Positions 36,552 to 45,735 of a stretch of DNA of 64,000 nt are shown piece by piece. How positions within the stretch are numbered: the stretch's first letter is position 1; each line of letters opens with the position of its first letter. The notes beneath the pieces were generated by a model. The model had not been told where the DNA came from and ran no database searches. It saw nothing but the letters and a program-made list of their open reading frames with translations. The position numbers and the translations under genes are program-made. This stretch comes from JAJCYK01 sp965224285 (lineage in GTDB: Bacteria > Bacteroidota > Bacteroidia > Cytophagales > Cyclobacteriaceae). The DNA lies in assembly GCA_965224285.1 (NCBI GenBank), contig OZ245043.1:2728001-2792000 (forward strand). The letters run 5' to 3'.

Positions 36552-37415
36552 ATGAAAGGAATTATTCTGGCAGGAGGGTCGGGCACCCGGTTACATCCGT
36601 TAACATTGGCTATCAGCAAACAACTGATGCCGGTATACGACAAGCCAATGATTTATTATCCGCTATCGGTGCTAATGAAATCCGGGATACGGGAGGTATT
36701 GATTATATCTACCCCTCATGATATGCCTTTATTTAAGAAATTATTAGGTGATGGCTCACATCTGGGCTGTGAATTTCAGTACGAAATACAGGAACGGCCT
36801 GAAGGTCTGGCCCAGGCCTTTATAATAGGTTCTGAATTTGTTGGTGACCACAAGGTAGCCTTGATCCTAGGAGATAACATATTCTATGGCACCGGGCTGA
36901 GAAAAATTCTGCAAGAAAATATTGACCCTACGGGCGGCGTGGTGTTCGCTTATCACGTGAACGATCCCGAGCGTTATGGAGTAGTGGATTTCGATGAAAA
37001 TCACCAGGCCATATCCATTGAAGAGAAACCGGCTAAAGCCAAAAGCAACTACGCGGTACCCGGATTATATTTTTATGATAACGCAGTGCTGGATATCGCT
37101 AAAAGTTTAAAACCCAGTGCCAGAGGTGAATTAGAGATTACCGATGTAAACCGCCGCTATCTGGAAATTGGACAACTTAGCGTGGGTATAATGGATCGTG
37201 GAACAGCATGGTTGGATACCGGGACCATAAATTCCTTAATGCAGGCAAGTCAATTTGTACAGGTCATAGAAGAGCGTCAAGGACTTAAAATTGGCTGTAT
37301 TGAAGAAGAGGCATTTCGTATGGGCTATATTGATGGTGACCAATTACAAAAACTTGCACAGCCCTTAAAAAAAAGCGGATATGGGGAGTATTTAATGCGG
37401 TTATTGAAGCAATAA
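36552..37415 (+). CDS. rfbA: Glucose-1-phosphate thymidylyltransferase
   Basis: Makes dTDP-glucose, the first step of the rhamnose route. The 287 residues carry GGSGTRLHPLT at 8-18, KQLMPVYDKPMIYYPLSVLM, ILGDNIFYG and EKPAKAKSNYAVPGLYFYD, as in RmlA. It starts 6 bases after rfbB. Its end overlaps the convergent M28 gene by 15 bases. Confidence 0.97.
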   Translation: MKGIILAGGSGTRLHPLTLAISKQLMPVYDKPMIYYPLSVLMKSGIREVLIISTPHDMPLFKKLLGDGSHLGCEFQYEIQERPEGLAQAFIIGSEFVGDHKVALILGDNIFYGTGLRKILQENIDPTGGVVFAYHVNDPERYGVVDFDENHQAISIEEKPAKAKSNYAVPGLYFYDNAVLDIAKSLKPSARGELEITDVNRRYLEIGQLSVGIMDRGTAWLDTGTINSLMQASQFVQVIEERQGLKIGCIEEEAFRMGYIDGDQLQKLAQPLKKSGYGEYLMRLLKQ

Positions 37416-38384
37416 CAGGTTCTCCCGGTGCAAAAGTGTAATTAGAGTAGTGCCTACCGCCTCCAGGGTTTGTTTATCGATGATTTCCATATTGTCCGCT
37501 GGGCGATGATGATAATGTTTAAAGTAATCATCTAACTCCTCAATGCCCGGTCGAATATCAATTATATCGATCATAGGTATCCCCGCATTGACGTTTACGT
37601 AGTAATGATCATCTTCAATTGCCCCACTAGGTTGATAGAGGAAATAACGGCTGAAACCCAGAGCATGTGCCTGTTCCCAGGTTTTCTCTAGAATTAAGGG
37701 AGCGTATTGCATAGTATAGTATTCCTGGCAGAAGGTTGCACCTTTAGCTCCTACCATATCCACCAAAATGCCAAAATAAGCCGAGTACCCTGGTTTATGT
37801 TTGTTTTTGGTCCAATGCTTGGAACCCAGACACCAATCAAGGCCCAAACCTCCCTGATCTTCGGCATCAAAAAATAACACGTCTACTCCAATGTCCAATG
37901 GTTTTTGCGCCAGCAGCCTGGCTACCTCCAGCAGTACCCCAACCCCACTGCCGCCATCGTTGGCCCCATCAAAAGCAGTATCGGGGTTTTCAAGAAACTT
38001 ATCTGCTTTCATGCGAGTATCCCAATGGGCCCCCAGCAGTATCCGGCGGGTTGCCTGTGGATTGAAAGTGGCAATTATATTTTGAAAGCGATAAAATTCT
38101 CCTTGATGACTATTGCGGCCAGTAAATTCCTGTATCTGTACATCATCAGCCCATGATTCCAGCTTAGCAACCAGGTAACTGGCACAGGAATCGTGAGCGG
38201 GGGTGTTGGGTGCCCTGGGTCCAAAATCAACCTGACGTTGTATATAACTATAGGCTGAATCAGCATTGAATACCGGGGCTTGTACCACTGGCTTTTCCTC
38301 CCCGGCCGTCTCAGTAGTGGTAGTTTTTTCACAACCGGACCAAATCCATATAAGGCACCAGGCTAACCAAATACTATTCCTCAT
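37401..38384 (-). CDS. M28 metallopeptidase family, glutaminyl-peptide cyclotransferase-like
   Basis: A 327-residue exported protein, probably a lipoprotein (SGC with Cys18, though the -3 residue Trp is unusual). The zinc-peptidase fold has HWDTR (His120), GANDGGSG with Asp143, FFDAEDQ with Glu175, Asp209 in LVDMVGA, and DDHYYV with His260. The spacing and the final DDH block are those of glutaminyl cyclases, which turn N-terminal Gln into pyroglutamate after signal-peptide removal. An ordinary M28 aminopeptidase remains possible. Confidence 0.83.
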   Translation of the reverse strand: MRNSIWLAWCLIWIWSGCEKTTTTETAGEEKPVVQAPVFNADSAYSYIQRQVDFGPRAPNTPAHDSCASYLVAKLESWADDVQIQEFTGRNSHQGEFYRFQNIIATFNPQATRRILLGAHWDTRMKADKFLENPDTAFDGANDGGSGVGVLLEVARLLAQKPLDIGVDVLFFDAEDQGGLGLDWCLGSKHWTKNKHKPGYSAYFGILVDMVGAKGATFCQEYYTMQYAPLILEKTWEQAHALGFSRYFLYQPSGAIEDDHYYVNVNAGIPMIDIIDIRPGIEELDDYFKHYHHRPADNMEIIDKQTLEAVGTTLITLLHRENLLLLQ

Positions 38385-39864
38385 ATGCCCACTCTACCCC
38401 ATTTTTCATGTCCTTTAATACGATGCCATGTCGTTTTAGTTGTTCCCTGATCTGGTCAACCCTCGTATAATCCTGGTGTTCTTTGGCATTGCGATAACTT
38501 TGTAAAATTATTTCCAGCATGCCGTCAACCGAGCTGGGCTGTTCCTCTTTGAGGCCCAATACATCTTGTACAAAATCCTGGTAGATTCGGTTCATACGCT
38601 TAAAAGTTTCCTCACCCAATGCGCCGGGACTTATATTACCGGTATAGATGGAATTGATCTTTTTTAATAGGTTAAACAGATGGGCTATGGTCTGCGCGGT
38701 ATTGAAATCATCATTCATGGCCCGGTAGCAGTTATCGCATAATTGCTCAACCTGCTGTTTTAATTTTTGATCTATCTTTTCTTGGTTATTCTGATAAGTC
38801 AGTTTTTTGCATATTCGCAACCCATTCATGAGTTTAATATAGCCTTTACCCGAGGCTGATATAGCATCGTTGGAAAAATCCAGGGTGCTTCGATAATGGG
38901 TTTGAAGCATAAAGAACCTCACTGTCATGGGGCTATAGGCTCGATCCAATAGCTGGTGGTCTCCAGATATGAGTTGTTCAGGTAAAAAACTATTCCCCAG
39001 AGATTTACTCATCTTCTGCCCGTTCACGGTAAGCATATTTCCATGTAGCCAGTACTTGGCCGGTGCCGAATCCAAGCCTGCCATACATTGCGCGATCTCG
39101 CATTCGTGGTGGGGAAATTTAAGGTCCATTCCGCCCCCATGGATATCAAATTGATCCCCCAGGTATTTGGTGGACATGCTGGAGCACTCCAGGTGCCAAC
39201 CCGGGAAACCATCGCTCCAAGGTGATGGCCATCTCATGATATGCACCGCTGACGCTTTTTTCCACAAAGCGAAGTCCAGGGGATTCTTTTTGTCAGCTTG
39301 TCCATCCAACTCCCTGGTCCCGGCAAGCAGGTCTTCCAGGACCCTTCCGGAAAGTATTCCATAAGGTTGCTTCTCCTGATGATACTTCATAACATCGAAA
39401 TATACAGAGCCATTTACCTCGTAAGCGAATCCCGCCTGCAAGATCTTTTCAATGAGCTCAATTTGCTCAATGATATGTCCGCTGGCCGAGGGCTCTATGC
39501 TGGGATCCATCATGTTGAACATTTGGGTAATCCGGTGAAAACCACTGGTATATTTGGCCACCACCTCCATCGGTTCCAGGTTCTCCAGTTTGGCTTTCTT
39601 GGCAATCTTGTCCTCCCCGGAATCCGCGTCGTTTTCCAAATGTCCCACATCGGTGATATTACGCACGTAGCGTACCTTATACCCCAAGTGCATCAGATAC
39701 CGATAAATTATGTCAAAACTTAAAAATGACCTTATATTACCTAAATGAACATCGCTGTATACAGTAGGGCCACAAACATACATGCCCACATACGGTGGAT
39801 TTAAAGGCTCGAATGGCTCTTTAGTAGAAGTTAAACTATTATAGACCTTTAATTTGCCGTGCAT
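38374..39864 (-). CDS. cysS: Cysteinyl-tRNA synthetase
   Basis: Class I synthetase of 496 residues. Cys31 and later Cys/His residues (HLECS, HHECE) form the catalytic zinc site; the HIGH-type motif is VHLGNIRSF at 39-47, and the KMSKS loop is GQKMSKSLGN. The helical anticodon-binding end is present. The 3' end overlaps the M28 gene by 11 bases, so they are probably co-transcribed from the promoter at 39869. Confidence 0.97.
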   Translation of the reverse strand: MHGKLKVYNSLTSTKEPFEPLNPPYVGMYVCGPTVYSDVHLGNIRSFLSFDIIYRYLMHLGYKVRYVRNITDVGHLENDADSGEDKIAKKAKLENLEPMEVVAKYTSGFHRITQMFNMMDPSIEPSASGHIIEQIELIEKILQAGFAYEVNGSVYFDVMKYHQEKQPYGILSGRVLEDLLAGTRELDGQADKKNPLDFALWKKASAVHIMRWPSPWSDGFPGWHLECSSMSTKYLGDQFDIHGGGMDLKFPHHECEIAQCMAGLDSAPAKYWLHGNMLTVNGQKMSKSLGNSFLPEQLISGDHQLLDRAYSPMTVRFFMLQTHYRSTLDFSNDAISASGKGYIKLMNGLRICKKLTYQNNQEKIDQKLKQQVEQLCDNCYRAMNDDFNTAQTIAHLFNLLKKINSIYTGNISPGALGEETFKRMNRIYQDFVQDVLGLKEEQPSSVDGMLEIILQSYRNAKEHQDYTRVDQIREQLKRHGIVLKDMKNGVEWAYEE

Positions 39865-39868
39865 CCGG

Positions 39869-39898
39869 CAAAGTTAATAATTTTGACTATTGATGGAA
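39869..39898 (-). promoter_or_regulatory. Possible cysS promoter giving a leaderless transcript
   Basis: Minus strand TAACTTTG (complement of 39869-39876) matches TAnnTTTG and ends 4 bases before the cysS ATG. About 19 bases upstream lies TTC, a 2-of-3 match to the -33 TTG. Transcription would start at or near the ATG. Confidence 0.5.
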
Positions 39899-39920
39899 GC
39901 TACCAAACTGCTTTTAGTCC

Positions 39921-39951
39921 TTGATTTAATAGGGTATTTACTGTATCTTTG
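39921..39951 (+). promoter_or_regulatory. Promoter of the rimP-nusA-infB operon
   Basis: TTG at 39921-39923, a 20-base spacer, and TATCTTTG at 39944-39951 give a full match to the Bacteroidota consensus. Transcription would start near 39957, leaving a leader of about 65 bases with a strong hairpin before rimP. Confidence 0.78.
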
Positions 39952-39979
39952 AACCAAGATTCACCGGTTTAAAATATTG

Positions 39980-40001
39980 AGAGGGGACTTCAGTCCCCTC
40001 T
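39980..40001 (+). promoter_or_regulatory. Hairpin in the rimP leader
   Basis: A perfect 9-bp stem (39980-39988 with 39993-40001, arms AGAGGGGAC/GTCCCCTCT) closes a TTCA tetraloop. It lies between the predicted transcription start and the rimP ATG. It is followed by TTTGCATATAAAT, not a long T run, so it is more likely a leader control or stability element than a plain terminator. Confidence 0.65.
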
Positions 40002-40023
40002 TTGCATATAAATTACTGTAAGC

Positions 40024-40473
40024 ATGAGTGTTGAGGCGAAAATTAGAGCACTGGTTAAGGACATACTGCCTGACAGCCAATACTTTATCACCGATGTAAT
40101 TGTAAAACAGTCAGGCAGAAAAAGTAAAGTAACGGTTTACGTTGACGGAGACCAGGGTATAGACATAGGCGTTTGTTCCAGTATAAGCCGCCAGTTGGGG
40201 AGTCAACTTGAACAATCAAGTCTGTTGAATGGGTCCTATATTCTGGAAGTAAGTTCACCCGGGCTAGATCAACCCCTTAGGATGGGTAGGCAATACCCTA
40301 AAAACATCGGGCGAGACATTAGAGTGCATTTGGAAGAGGGAGTTGTTGAAGGAAAATTGGCGGAGGTACAGCATGACTTTATAATAATTAATCAAAATGA
40401 TGGATCTAAAGAGCAATCGAGGAAAATTAAATTTTCCGATATCATAAAAACCCATGTACTAGTTTCATTTTAA
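40024..40473 (+). CDS. rimP: Ribosome maturation factor RimP
   Basis: Helps assemble the 30S subunit. The 149 residues show the N-terminal domain with KVTVYVDGDQGIDIGVCSSISRQLGSQLE and YILEVSSPGLDQPL, then the C-terminal SH3-like barrel (GRDIRVHLEEGVVEGKLAEVQHDFIIINQ). It opens the classical rimP-nusA-infB operon. Confidence 0.95.
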   Translation: MSVEAKIRALVKDILPDSQYFITDVIVKQSGRKSKVTVYVDGDQGIDIGVCSSISRQLGSQLEQSSLLNGSYILEVSSPGLDQPLRMGRQYPKNIGRDIRVHLEEGVVEGKLAEVQHDFIIINQNDGSKEQSRKIKFSDIIKTHVLVSF

Positions 40474-40481
40474 GTAAAGAG

Positions 40482-41729
40482 ATGGACAACCTTAATTTAA
40501 TCGAAGTTTTTGCGGATTTTACCAGGAACAAGAATATTGATCGTCCTACCATGATCCGCATCCTGGAAGACGTATTTCGGACCATGATCCGAAGAAGGTA
40601 TGAGACCGATGATAATTTTGACATTATCATTAACGCGGATAAAGGGGATCTGGAAATTTGGAGATTCCGAGAAATTGTAGATGATAATTCGGAGGACATC
40701 TGGGATCACGACAAGATCAGTCTAACTGATGCCAGAAAGATAGAGCCGGATTTTGAAATAGGAGAAGAAGTAGCAGAAGAAGTAAAGCTTGAGGATTTCG
40801 GCCGGCGAGCAGTAATGACTGCCCGACAAACCCTCATTCAAAAGATCAAGGACCTGGAAAAGGATATCCTGTTTCAAAAGTACAAAGAGTTGGTGGGGGA
40901 GATAATAATCGGTGAGGTTTACCAAATACTTAGCCGGGAAGTTTTGATGATCGATGCCGAAGGCAATGAGTTGAATATGCCTAAATCAGAACAAATACCT
41001 AAAGATCGCTACCGCAAAGGAGAAAGTGTCCGGGCGATTGTTCACCGGGTCGAGATGGTAAACGGCAACCCTCGCATCATTCTTTCCAGAACCTCACCCA
41101 CTTTTCTCGAGCGACTTTTTGAAAGTGAGGTGCCTGAAGTATATGACGGCCTGATTACCATAAAAAAAGTAGTGAGAGAACCAGGGGAAAGAGCAAAGGT
41201 TGCGGTTGAATCATATGATGATCGCATCGATCCGGTAGGTGCCTGTGTAGGAATGAAAGGATCCCGTATTCACAGCATTGTGCGGGAATTGCAAAATGAG
41301 AACATTGATGTGATCAATTATACAGATAATATGGATCTGTATATCACCCGCGCGCTAAGCCCGGCAAAGATTTCCAGTATTAAAATCGACGAAGAGGATG
41401 GTCGTGCTTCAGTTTACCTAAAGCCTGATCAGGTGTCGCTGGCTATCGGCCGGGGAGGCCAAAATATTAAATTGGCCAGTAAACTGGTGGGATTGGAAAT
41501 TGACGTTTATAGGGAATTGTCGGAATTTGAAGAAGAAGACGTGGCACTGGAAGAATTTTCTGATGAAATAGAAGATTGGATCATAGATGAATTGAAACGT
41601 ATCGGGTTGGACACCGCTAAGAGCGTTTTAGCGCTGAACAACGAAGATCTGGTGCGACGAACCGACCTGGAGGAGGAAACTATTCAGGACGTATTCAAAA
41701 TTCTGAACCAGGAATTTGAACAGGACTAA
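40482..41729 (+). CDS. nusA: Transcription termination/antitermination factor NusA
   Basis: RNA polymerase-binding factor of 415 residues. Domains in order: N-terminal RNAP-binding region (about 1-125), S1 (about 130-200), and two KH domains (GACVGMKGSRIHSIVRELQNENIDVI and VSLAIGRGGQNIKLASKLVG). A short acidic helical tail follows. It lacks the two acidic repeats of E. coli NusA, as expected outside gamma-proteobacteria. It starts 8 bases after rimP. Confidence 0.97.
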   Translation: MDNLNLIEVFADFTRNKNIDRPTMIRILEDVFRTMIRRRYETDDNFDIIINADKGDLEIWRFREIVDDNSEDIWDHDKISLTDARKIEPDFEIGEEVAEEVKLEDFGRRAVMTARQTLIQKIKDLEKDILFQKYKELVGEIIIGEVYQILSREVLMIDAEGNELNMPKSEQIPKDRYRKGESVRAIVHRVEMVNGNPRIILSRTSPTFLERLFESEVPEVYDGLITIKKVVREPGERAKVAVESYDDRIDPVGACVGMKGSRIHSIVRELQNENIDVINYTDNMDLYITRALSPAKISSIKIDEEDGRASVYLKPDQVSLAIGRGGQNIKLASKLVGLEIDVYRELSEFEEEDVALEEFSDEIEDWIIDELKRIGLDTAKSVLALNNEDLVRRTDLEEETIQDVFKILNQEFEQD

Positions 41730-41765
41730 TTTTTGAATAAGTACAAAAAAGGGGATATTTGAGAT

Positions 41766-44465
41766 ATGGCGGATGAAAAAGTAATGAGATTAAGCCAGGC
41801 GGCCAGGAAGCTCAATGTCGGTCTGTCAACCATCGCGGAGCATCTGGAAAATAAAGGCTTTGAAGTGGAGCACAAGCCAAATGCCAAGATAAGCATGGAG
41901 CAATTCGACATGCTGGCCAAGGAATTTGCGTCTTCGGCAATGGATAAAGAAGAAGCCTCAGGACTTACTATCGGACAAAAACATTCAGATAATCTGGTGA
42001 TCGACTCCGAGACAGACGGTACCGCCAAAAAGAGGGAAGATGAGGAAGAGATCTTCATTAAGAATATCACTTCCCCGCAGAAAGAAGTGGAAGCAGAACC
42101 CACCGCAATTGAAGAGAAACCTGATTCGGATGATAATCAAGATTCCCCTGAAAAAGCTCCCAGCTCTTCTCCCCAATTGCAGGGTATCAAGGTGGTAGGA
42201 AAAATTGACCTGGACGCCCCGGCTGAAAAAGAAGAGCCCGCTGAGAAGAAACAAGAGGAGGATGCCGAGAAATCTCCTGAAAGTGAAGATAAACCGGGAG
42301 GAGATAAAAAGGAGGATGAAGGGAGCTCAGAGGATGAGCAACGTGAGGTGATTGAAGCCAAGGCCGACGCCCTTAAGGGTTTAACGGTAGTTGGTAAAAT
42401 AGAGCTGCCCAAGGAAAAACCTGTAGCCTCCTCCGATGATAAACCGGAACGCAAAAAGAAAAAAAGACCTCGTAGGAGAATCTCTCCCGCAGAAGCCAGA
42501 AAAAAAGGTGATCACAGGGGTAAGGGATCCCGTAAATCTAAGGCCGATAAGGAGGATGTATCGGATAAGGAAATTCAAGAACAAATCAAAGCTACCCTGG
42601 CTAAGCTGAGTGGAGGTAAAGGAGGGAATGTCAGCAGGTCTAAATATCGACGGGAGAAGCGCTCTGCTATGGCGGAGGCCGAGGAGGAAAAGTTGATACA
42701 GGAGCAGGAAAAAGCCAAAAGCCTGCGAGTCACCGAATTCATTTCTGCCAATGACTTGGCTACTCTGATGGATGTATCGGTAAATGAAGTGATTTCCACC
42801 TGCATGAACCTGGGTATGTTTGTTTCCATTAATCAGAGACTTGATGCTGAATCCATAACAGTTATTGCCGATGAATTCGGTTACGACGTTGAATTCTCTA
42901 CTTCTGAAGATGAGGTAACGGTGGAAGAGCATAAAGATATTGAGGAAGAGTTGAAAGATCGGGCGCCCATCGTCACTATAATGGGACACGTGGATCATGG
43001 AAAAACTTCGTTGTTGGACTATATCCGTAGCGCCAATGTAACCGCTGATGAGGCCGGTGGTATCACCCAGCATATTGGAGCATATGATGTGACCACCTCG
43101 GCCGGGAAACGAATTGCATTTCTGGATACACCGGGACACGAAGCCTTTACCGCAATGCGTGCCAGGGGTGCGAAGATCACCGATGTAGTGATTGTGGTGG
43201 TAGCCGCTGACGACAGCGTGATGCCGCAAACCCGTGAGGCCTTGAACCATGCTCAGGTGGCTGGCGTACCCATCGTTATTGCTATTAATAAGGTTGATAA
43301 ACCCAATGCCAATCCCGATAAGATCAAAGAAGAACTGTCCAATATTAATATCCTGGTAGAGGATTGGGGAGGAAAATATCAATGCCAGGAAATAAGTGCC
43401 AAAACCGGCCAGGGTATAGATGAACTACTGGAAAAAGTATTGCTAGAGTCAGAACTGCTTGAACTTAAGGCCAATCCCACTAAAAACGCTGTGGGAACCG
43501 TTATTGAAGCCAGCCTAGATAAAGGTCGTGGCTATGTGACCACACTTATGGTTCAGGCAGGCACTTTGAGCATCGGTGATGTGATGCTTGCCGGACCTTA
43601 TTACGGCAAGGTCAAGGCCATGTTTGACCACCGGGGGCACAAATTGGAGGCTGTGGGACCCTCTACCCCGGCTGCAGTTTTAGGTCTGGATGGAGCGCCT
43701 CAGGCTGGGGACAAGTTCAATGTCCTGGATAACGAGCGCGAGGCGCGAGAAATAGCCACCAAAAGAGAGCAAATTCAAAGGGAGCAATCTATCCGAACCA
43801 AGAAGCACATTACTCTGGATGAAATCGGTCGGCGACTGGCCATCGGTAATTTCCGGGAACTGAATGTAATTGTGAAAGGTGACGTGGACGGTTCGGTTGA
43901 AGCTTTATCCGATTCGTTGCTTAAGCTCTCTACGAATGAAGTTCAGGTAAATATCATTCATAAAGGTGTGGGTCAGATCTCTGAGTCGGATGTATTGCTG
44001 GCCAGCGCATCAGACGCCATTATTGTGGGATTCCAAGTAAGGCCTTCAAATCCCGCCCGTAAGATAGCTGATAATGAAGAAATTGAGATTAGGCTGTATT
44101 CCGTGATCTACAATGCCATCAACGATGTGAAAGACGCCATGGAAGGTATGCTGGCCCCCACTGTAGAGGAAGTGATCACCGGTAATATTGAAGTGCGGGA
44201 AGTGTTCAAAATATCCAAAGTAGGTATGGTTGCTGGTTGCTATGTGACCGATGGAGTAATAAAAAGGAGTAATCAGATCCGGCTGGTACGGGATGGAATC
44301 GTGGTCCATACGGGAGAGATCAGTCAGTTAAAACGCTTTAAGGATGATGTCACTGAGGTAAAAGCGGGATACGAATGCGGCATCAGCATCAAAAACTTTA
44401 AAGACATTAAAGTAGGTGATGTGATTGAAGGTTTCGAAGAGAAGGAAGTAAAACGGACTCTTTGA
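41766..44465 (+). CDS. infB: Translation initiation factor IF-2
   Basis: GTPase that places fMet-tRNA on the 30S subunit. The 899 residues include a long charged N-terminal region rich in Glu, Lys, Asp and Ser (about 50-300), the IF2-N module (LRVTEFISANDLATLMDVSVNEVISTCMNLG), the G domain with GHVDHGKT at 407-414, DTPGHEAF and NKVDK, and the C1/C2 barrels. The acidic/basic linker is low-complexity and produces a long meaningless antisense frame. Confidence 0.98.
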   Translation: MADEKVMRLSQAARKLNVGLSTIAEHLENKGFEVEHKPNAKISMEQFDMLAKEFASSAMDKEEASGLTIGQKHSDNLVIDSETDGTAKKREDEEEIFIKNITSPQKEVEAEPTAIEEKPDSDDNQDSPEKAPSSSPQLQGIKVVGKIDLDAPAEKEEPAEKKQEEDAEKSPESEDKPGGDKKEDEGSSEDEQREVIEAKADALKGLTVVGKIELPKEKPVASSDDKPERKKKKRPRRRISPAEARKKGDHRGKGSRKSKADKEDVSDKEIQEQIKATLAKLSGGKGGNVSRSKYRREKRSAMAEAEEEKLIQEQEKAKSLRVTEFISANDLATLMDVSVNEVISTCMNLGMFVSINQRLDAESITVIADEFGYDVEFSTSEDEVTVEEHKDIEEELKDRAPIVTIMGHVDHGKTSLLDYIRSANVTADEAGGITQHIGAYDVTTSAGKRIAFLDTPGHEAFTAMRARGAKITDVVIVVVAADDSVMPQTREALNHAQVAGVPIVIAINKVDKPNANPDKIKEELSNINILVEDWGGKYQCQEISAKTGQGIDELLEKVLLESELLELKANPTKNAVGTVIEASLDKGRGYVTTLMVQAGTLSIGDVMLAGPYYGKVKAMFDHRGHKLEAVGPSTPAAVLGLDGAPQAGDKFNVLDNEREAREIATKREQIQREQSIRTKKHITLDEIGRRLAIGNFRELNVIVKGDVDGSVEALSDSLLKLSTNEVQVNIIHKGVGQISESDVLLASASDAIIVGFQVRPSNPARKIADNEEIEIRLYSVIYNAINDVKDAMEGMLAPTVEEVITGNIEVREVFKISKVGMVAGCYVTDGVIKRSNQIRLVRDGIVVHTGEISQLKRFKDDVTEVKAGYECGISIKNFKDIKVGDVIEGFEEKEVKRTL

Positions 44466-44476
44466 TATCAGGAGCA

Positions 44477-44653
44477 ATGCCATCCGGGCTTTTGGTGTTG
44501 AACCTTATTTTGACAGCGATCACTTTTTTGGGATTTATCAAACCCTGGTGGGTATTGTGGTGGACCCACGAGGCAAACCGCCAAAGGGTATTCCACTATT
44601 ACGCTCTGCCTTTATTGTTCTCCTTGGCGCTAAGCTTGCTGGTTGCAGCCTGA
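44477..44653 (+). CDS. Small predicted membrane protein
   Basis: A 58-residue protein with two hydrophobic segments separated by a charged, aromatic loop (WWVLWWTHEANRQRVFHYY). I pick the ATG at 44477 because AGGAG lies 5 bases upstream, one of few Shine-Dalgarno-like sites in the window; a TTG at 44462 overlapping the infB stop would add five residues. I do not recognise a family. Two-segment layout and position after infB make it likely real. Confidence 0.6.
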   Translation: MPSGLLVLNLILTAITFLGFIKPWWVLWWTHEANRQRVFHYYALPLLFSLALSLLVAA

Positions 44654-44666
44654 CCCTTCAACTCTG

Positions 44667-45659
44667 TTAATAAACCAGGTAATGTTCCACCATATACTCC
44701 GCTATCTGTACTGCATTGGTGGCCGCACCTTTTCTAAGGTTATCTGCCACTATCCACATATTCAGAGTACGGGGCTGGGATTCATCTCTTCTTAATCTTC
44801 CCACAAAAACCTCATCCCTTCCCTGAGACATCAGGGGCATAGGATATATAAAATTTTCTATATCGTCCTGTACCACCAAGCCCGGGGTGGCACTTAAGAG
44901 GGTCCGTACCTCGTCCAGATCAAACTCTTCCAGCAGTTCCACATTGACCGCCTCCGAATGACCACCCATCACCGGCAAACGGACTGCGGTAGCGGTTATA
45001 CCTAGAGTATCGTCAGCCAAAATCTTCCGGGTTTCAAGCACCATTTTCATCTCTTCTTTGGTATAGCCGTTATCTTGGAAGACATCAATATGAGGGATTA
45101 CATTCATATCAATTGGGTGGGGATAGGTACCATTCCCTTCTCTGCCTGCTCTTTCTGCATTTAACTGGTCAACAGCGTTTTTGCCGGTACCAGTGACAGA
45201 TTGGTAGGTGGCTATCACAATCCGTTTGAGTCCATAGCGTTGTTGCAGGGGGGCCAAAGCCATCACCATCTGGATGGTAGAGCAATTGGGATTGGCTATA
45301 ATGCGGTCGTCAATTCGCAAAATCCCGGCATTAATTTCAGGTACTATTAATTTATGCTTGGGACTCATCCTCCAGGCTGAGGAGTTATCAATCACTATAC
45401 TGCCCATTTCGGCAAATTTTGGCGCCCATTCCAGAGAAGTGCTGCCACCTGCGGAAAATATTGCAACATCAGGCTTCATTGAAACTGCCTGCTCCATGCC
45501 GATCACCCGGTAGGTGCGACCCTGGAAATTCAGTTCTTTTCCCACGGAACTGGCGGATGCCACCAGCAGCAGTTCGCTAAACTGCAGTTTACGCTCATCT
45601 ATTACCTTCAGTAACTCCTGGCCAACCAATCCGGTAGCTCCCACAACAGCTAATTTCAT
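44667..45659 (-). CDS. asd: Aspartate-semialdehyde dehydrogenase
   Basis: Converts aspartyl phosphate to the semialdehyde for lysine, threonine, methionine and diaminopimelate. I use the ATG at 45657-45659 (330 residues, MKLAVVGATGLVGQELL). The NADP loop GATGLVG is at 7-13, the catalytic Cys126 is in NPNCSTIQ, and the active-site His region GGHSEAVNVEL is present. A -7 box TATCTTTG lies upstream (complement of 45684-45691) without a matching -33. Confidence 0.96.
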   Translation of the reverse strand: MKLAVVGATGLVGQELLKVIDERKLQFSELLLVASASSVGKELNFQGRTYRVIGMEQAVSMKPDVAIFSAGGSTSLEWAPKFAEMGSIVIDNSSAWRMSPKHKLIVPEINAGILRIDDRIIANPNCSTIQMVMALAPLQQRYGLKRIVIATYQSVTGTGKNAVDQLNAERAGREGNGTYPHPIDMNVIPHIDVFQDNGYTKEEMKMVLETRKILADDTLGITATAVRLPVMGGHSEAVNVELLEEFDLDEVRTLLSATPGLVVQDDIENFIYPMPLMSQGRDEVFVGRLRRDESQPRTLNMWIVADNLRKGAATNAVQIAEYMVEHYLVY

Positions 45660-45683
45660 GCTAATACAGTTTTGAGTTTCATA

Positions 45684-45691
45684 CAAAGATA
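45684..45691 (-). promoter_or_regulatory. Possible asd -7 box
   Basis: Minus strand TATCTTTG matches TAnnTTTG exactly, about 24 bases before the asd ATG. The nearest upstream TTG is 29 bases away, too far for the usual spacing. Confidence 0.35.
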
Positions 45692-45735
45692 CTACTATTC
45701 CCTACTTTACGCTTTCAGACCAACAGAATTTATTC

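Noticed and set aside
42381..43382. 333-codon open frame antisense to infB
   Set aside because: It mirrors the low-complexity charged linker and G domain of IF-2. The translation has no recognisable domain, and infB is certain on the other strand.
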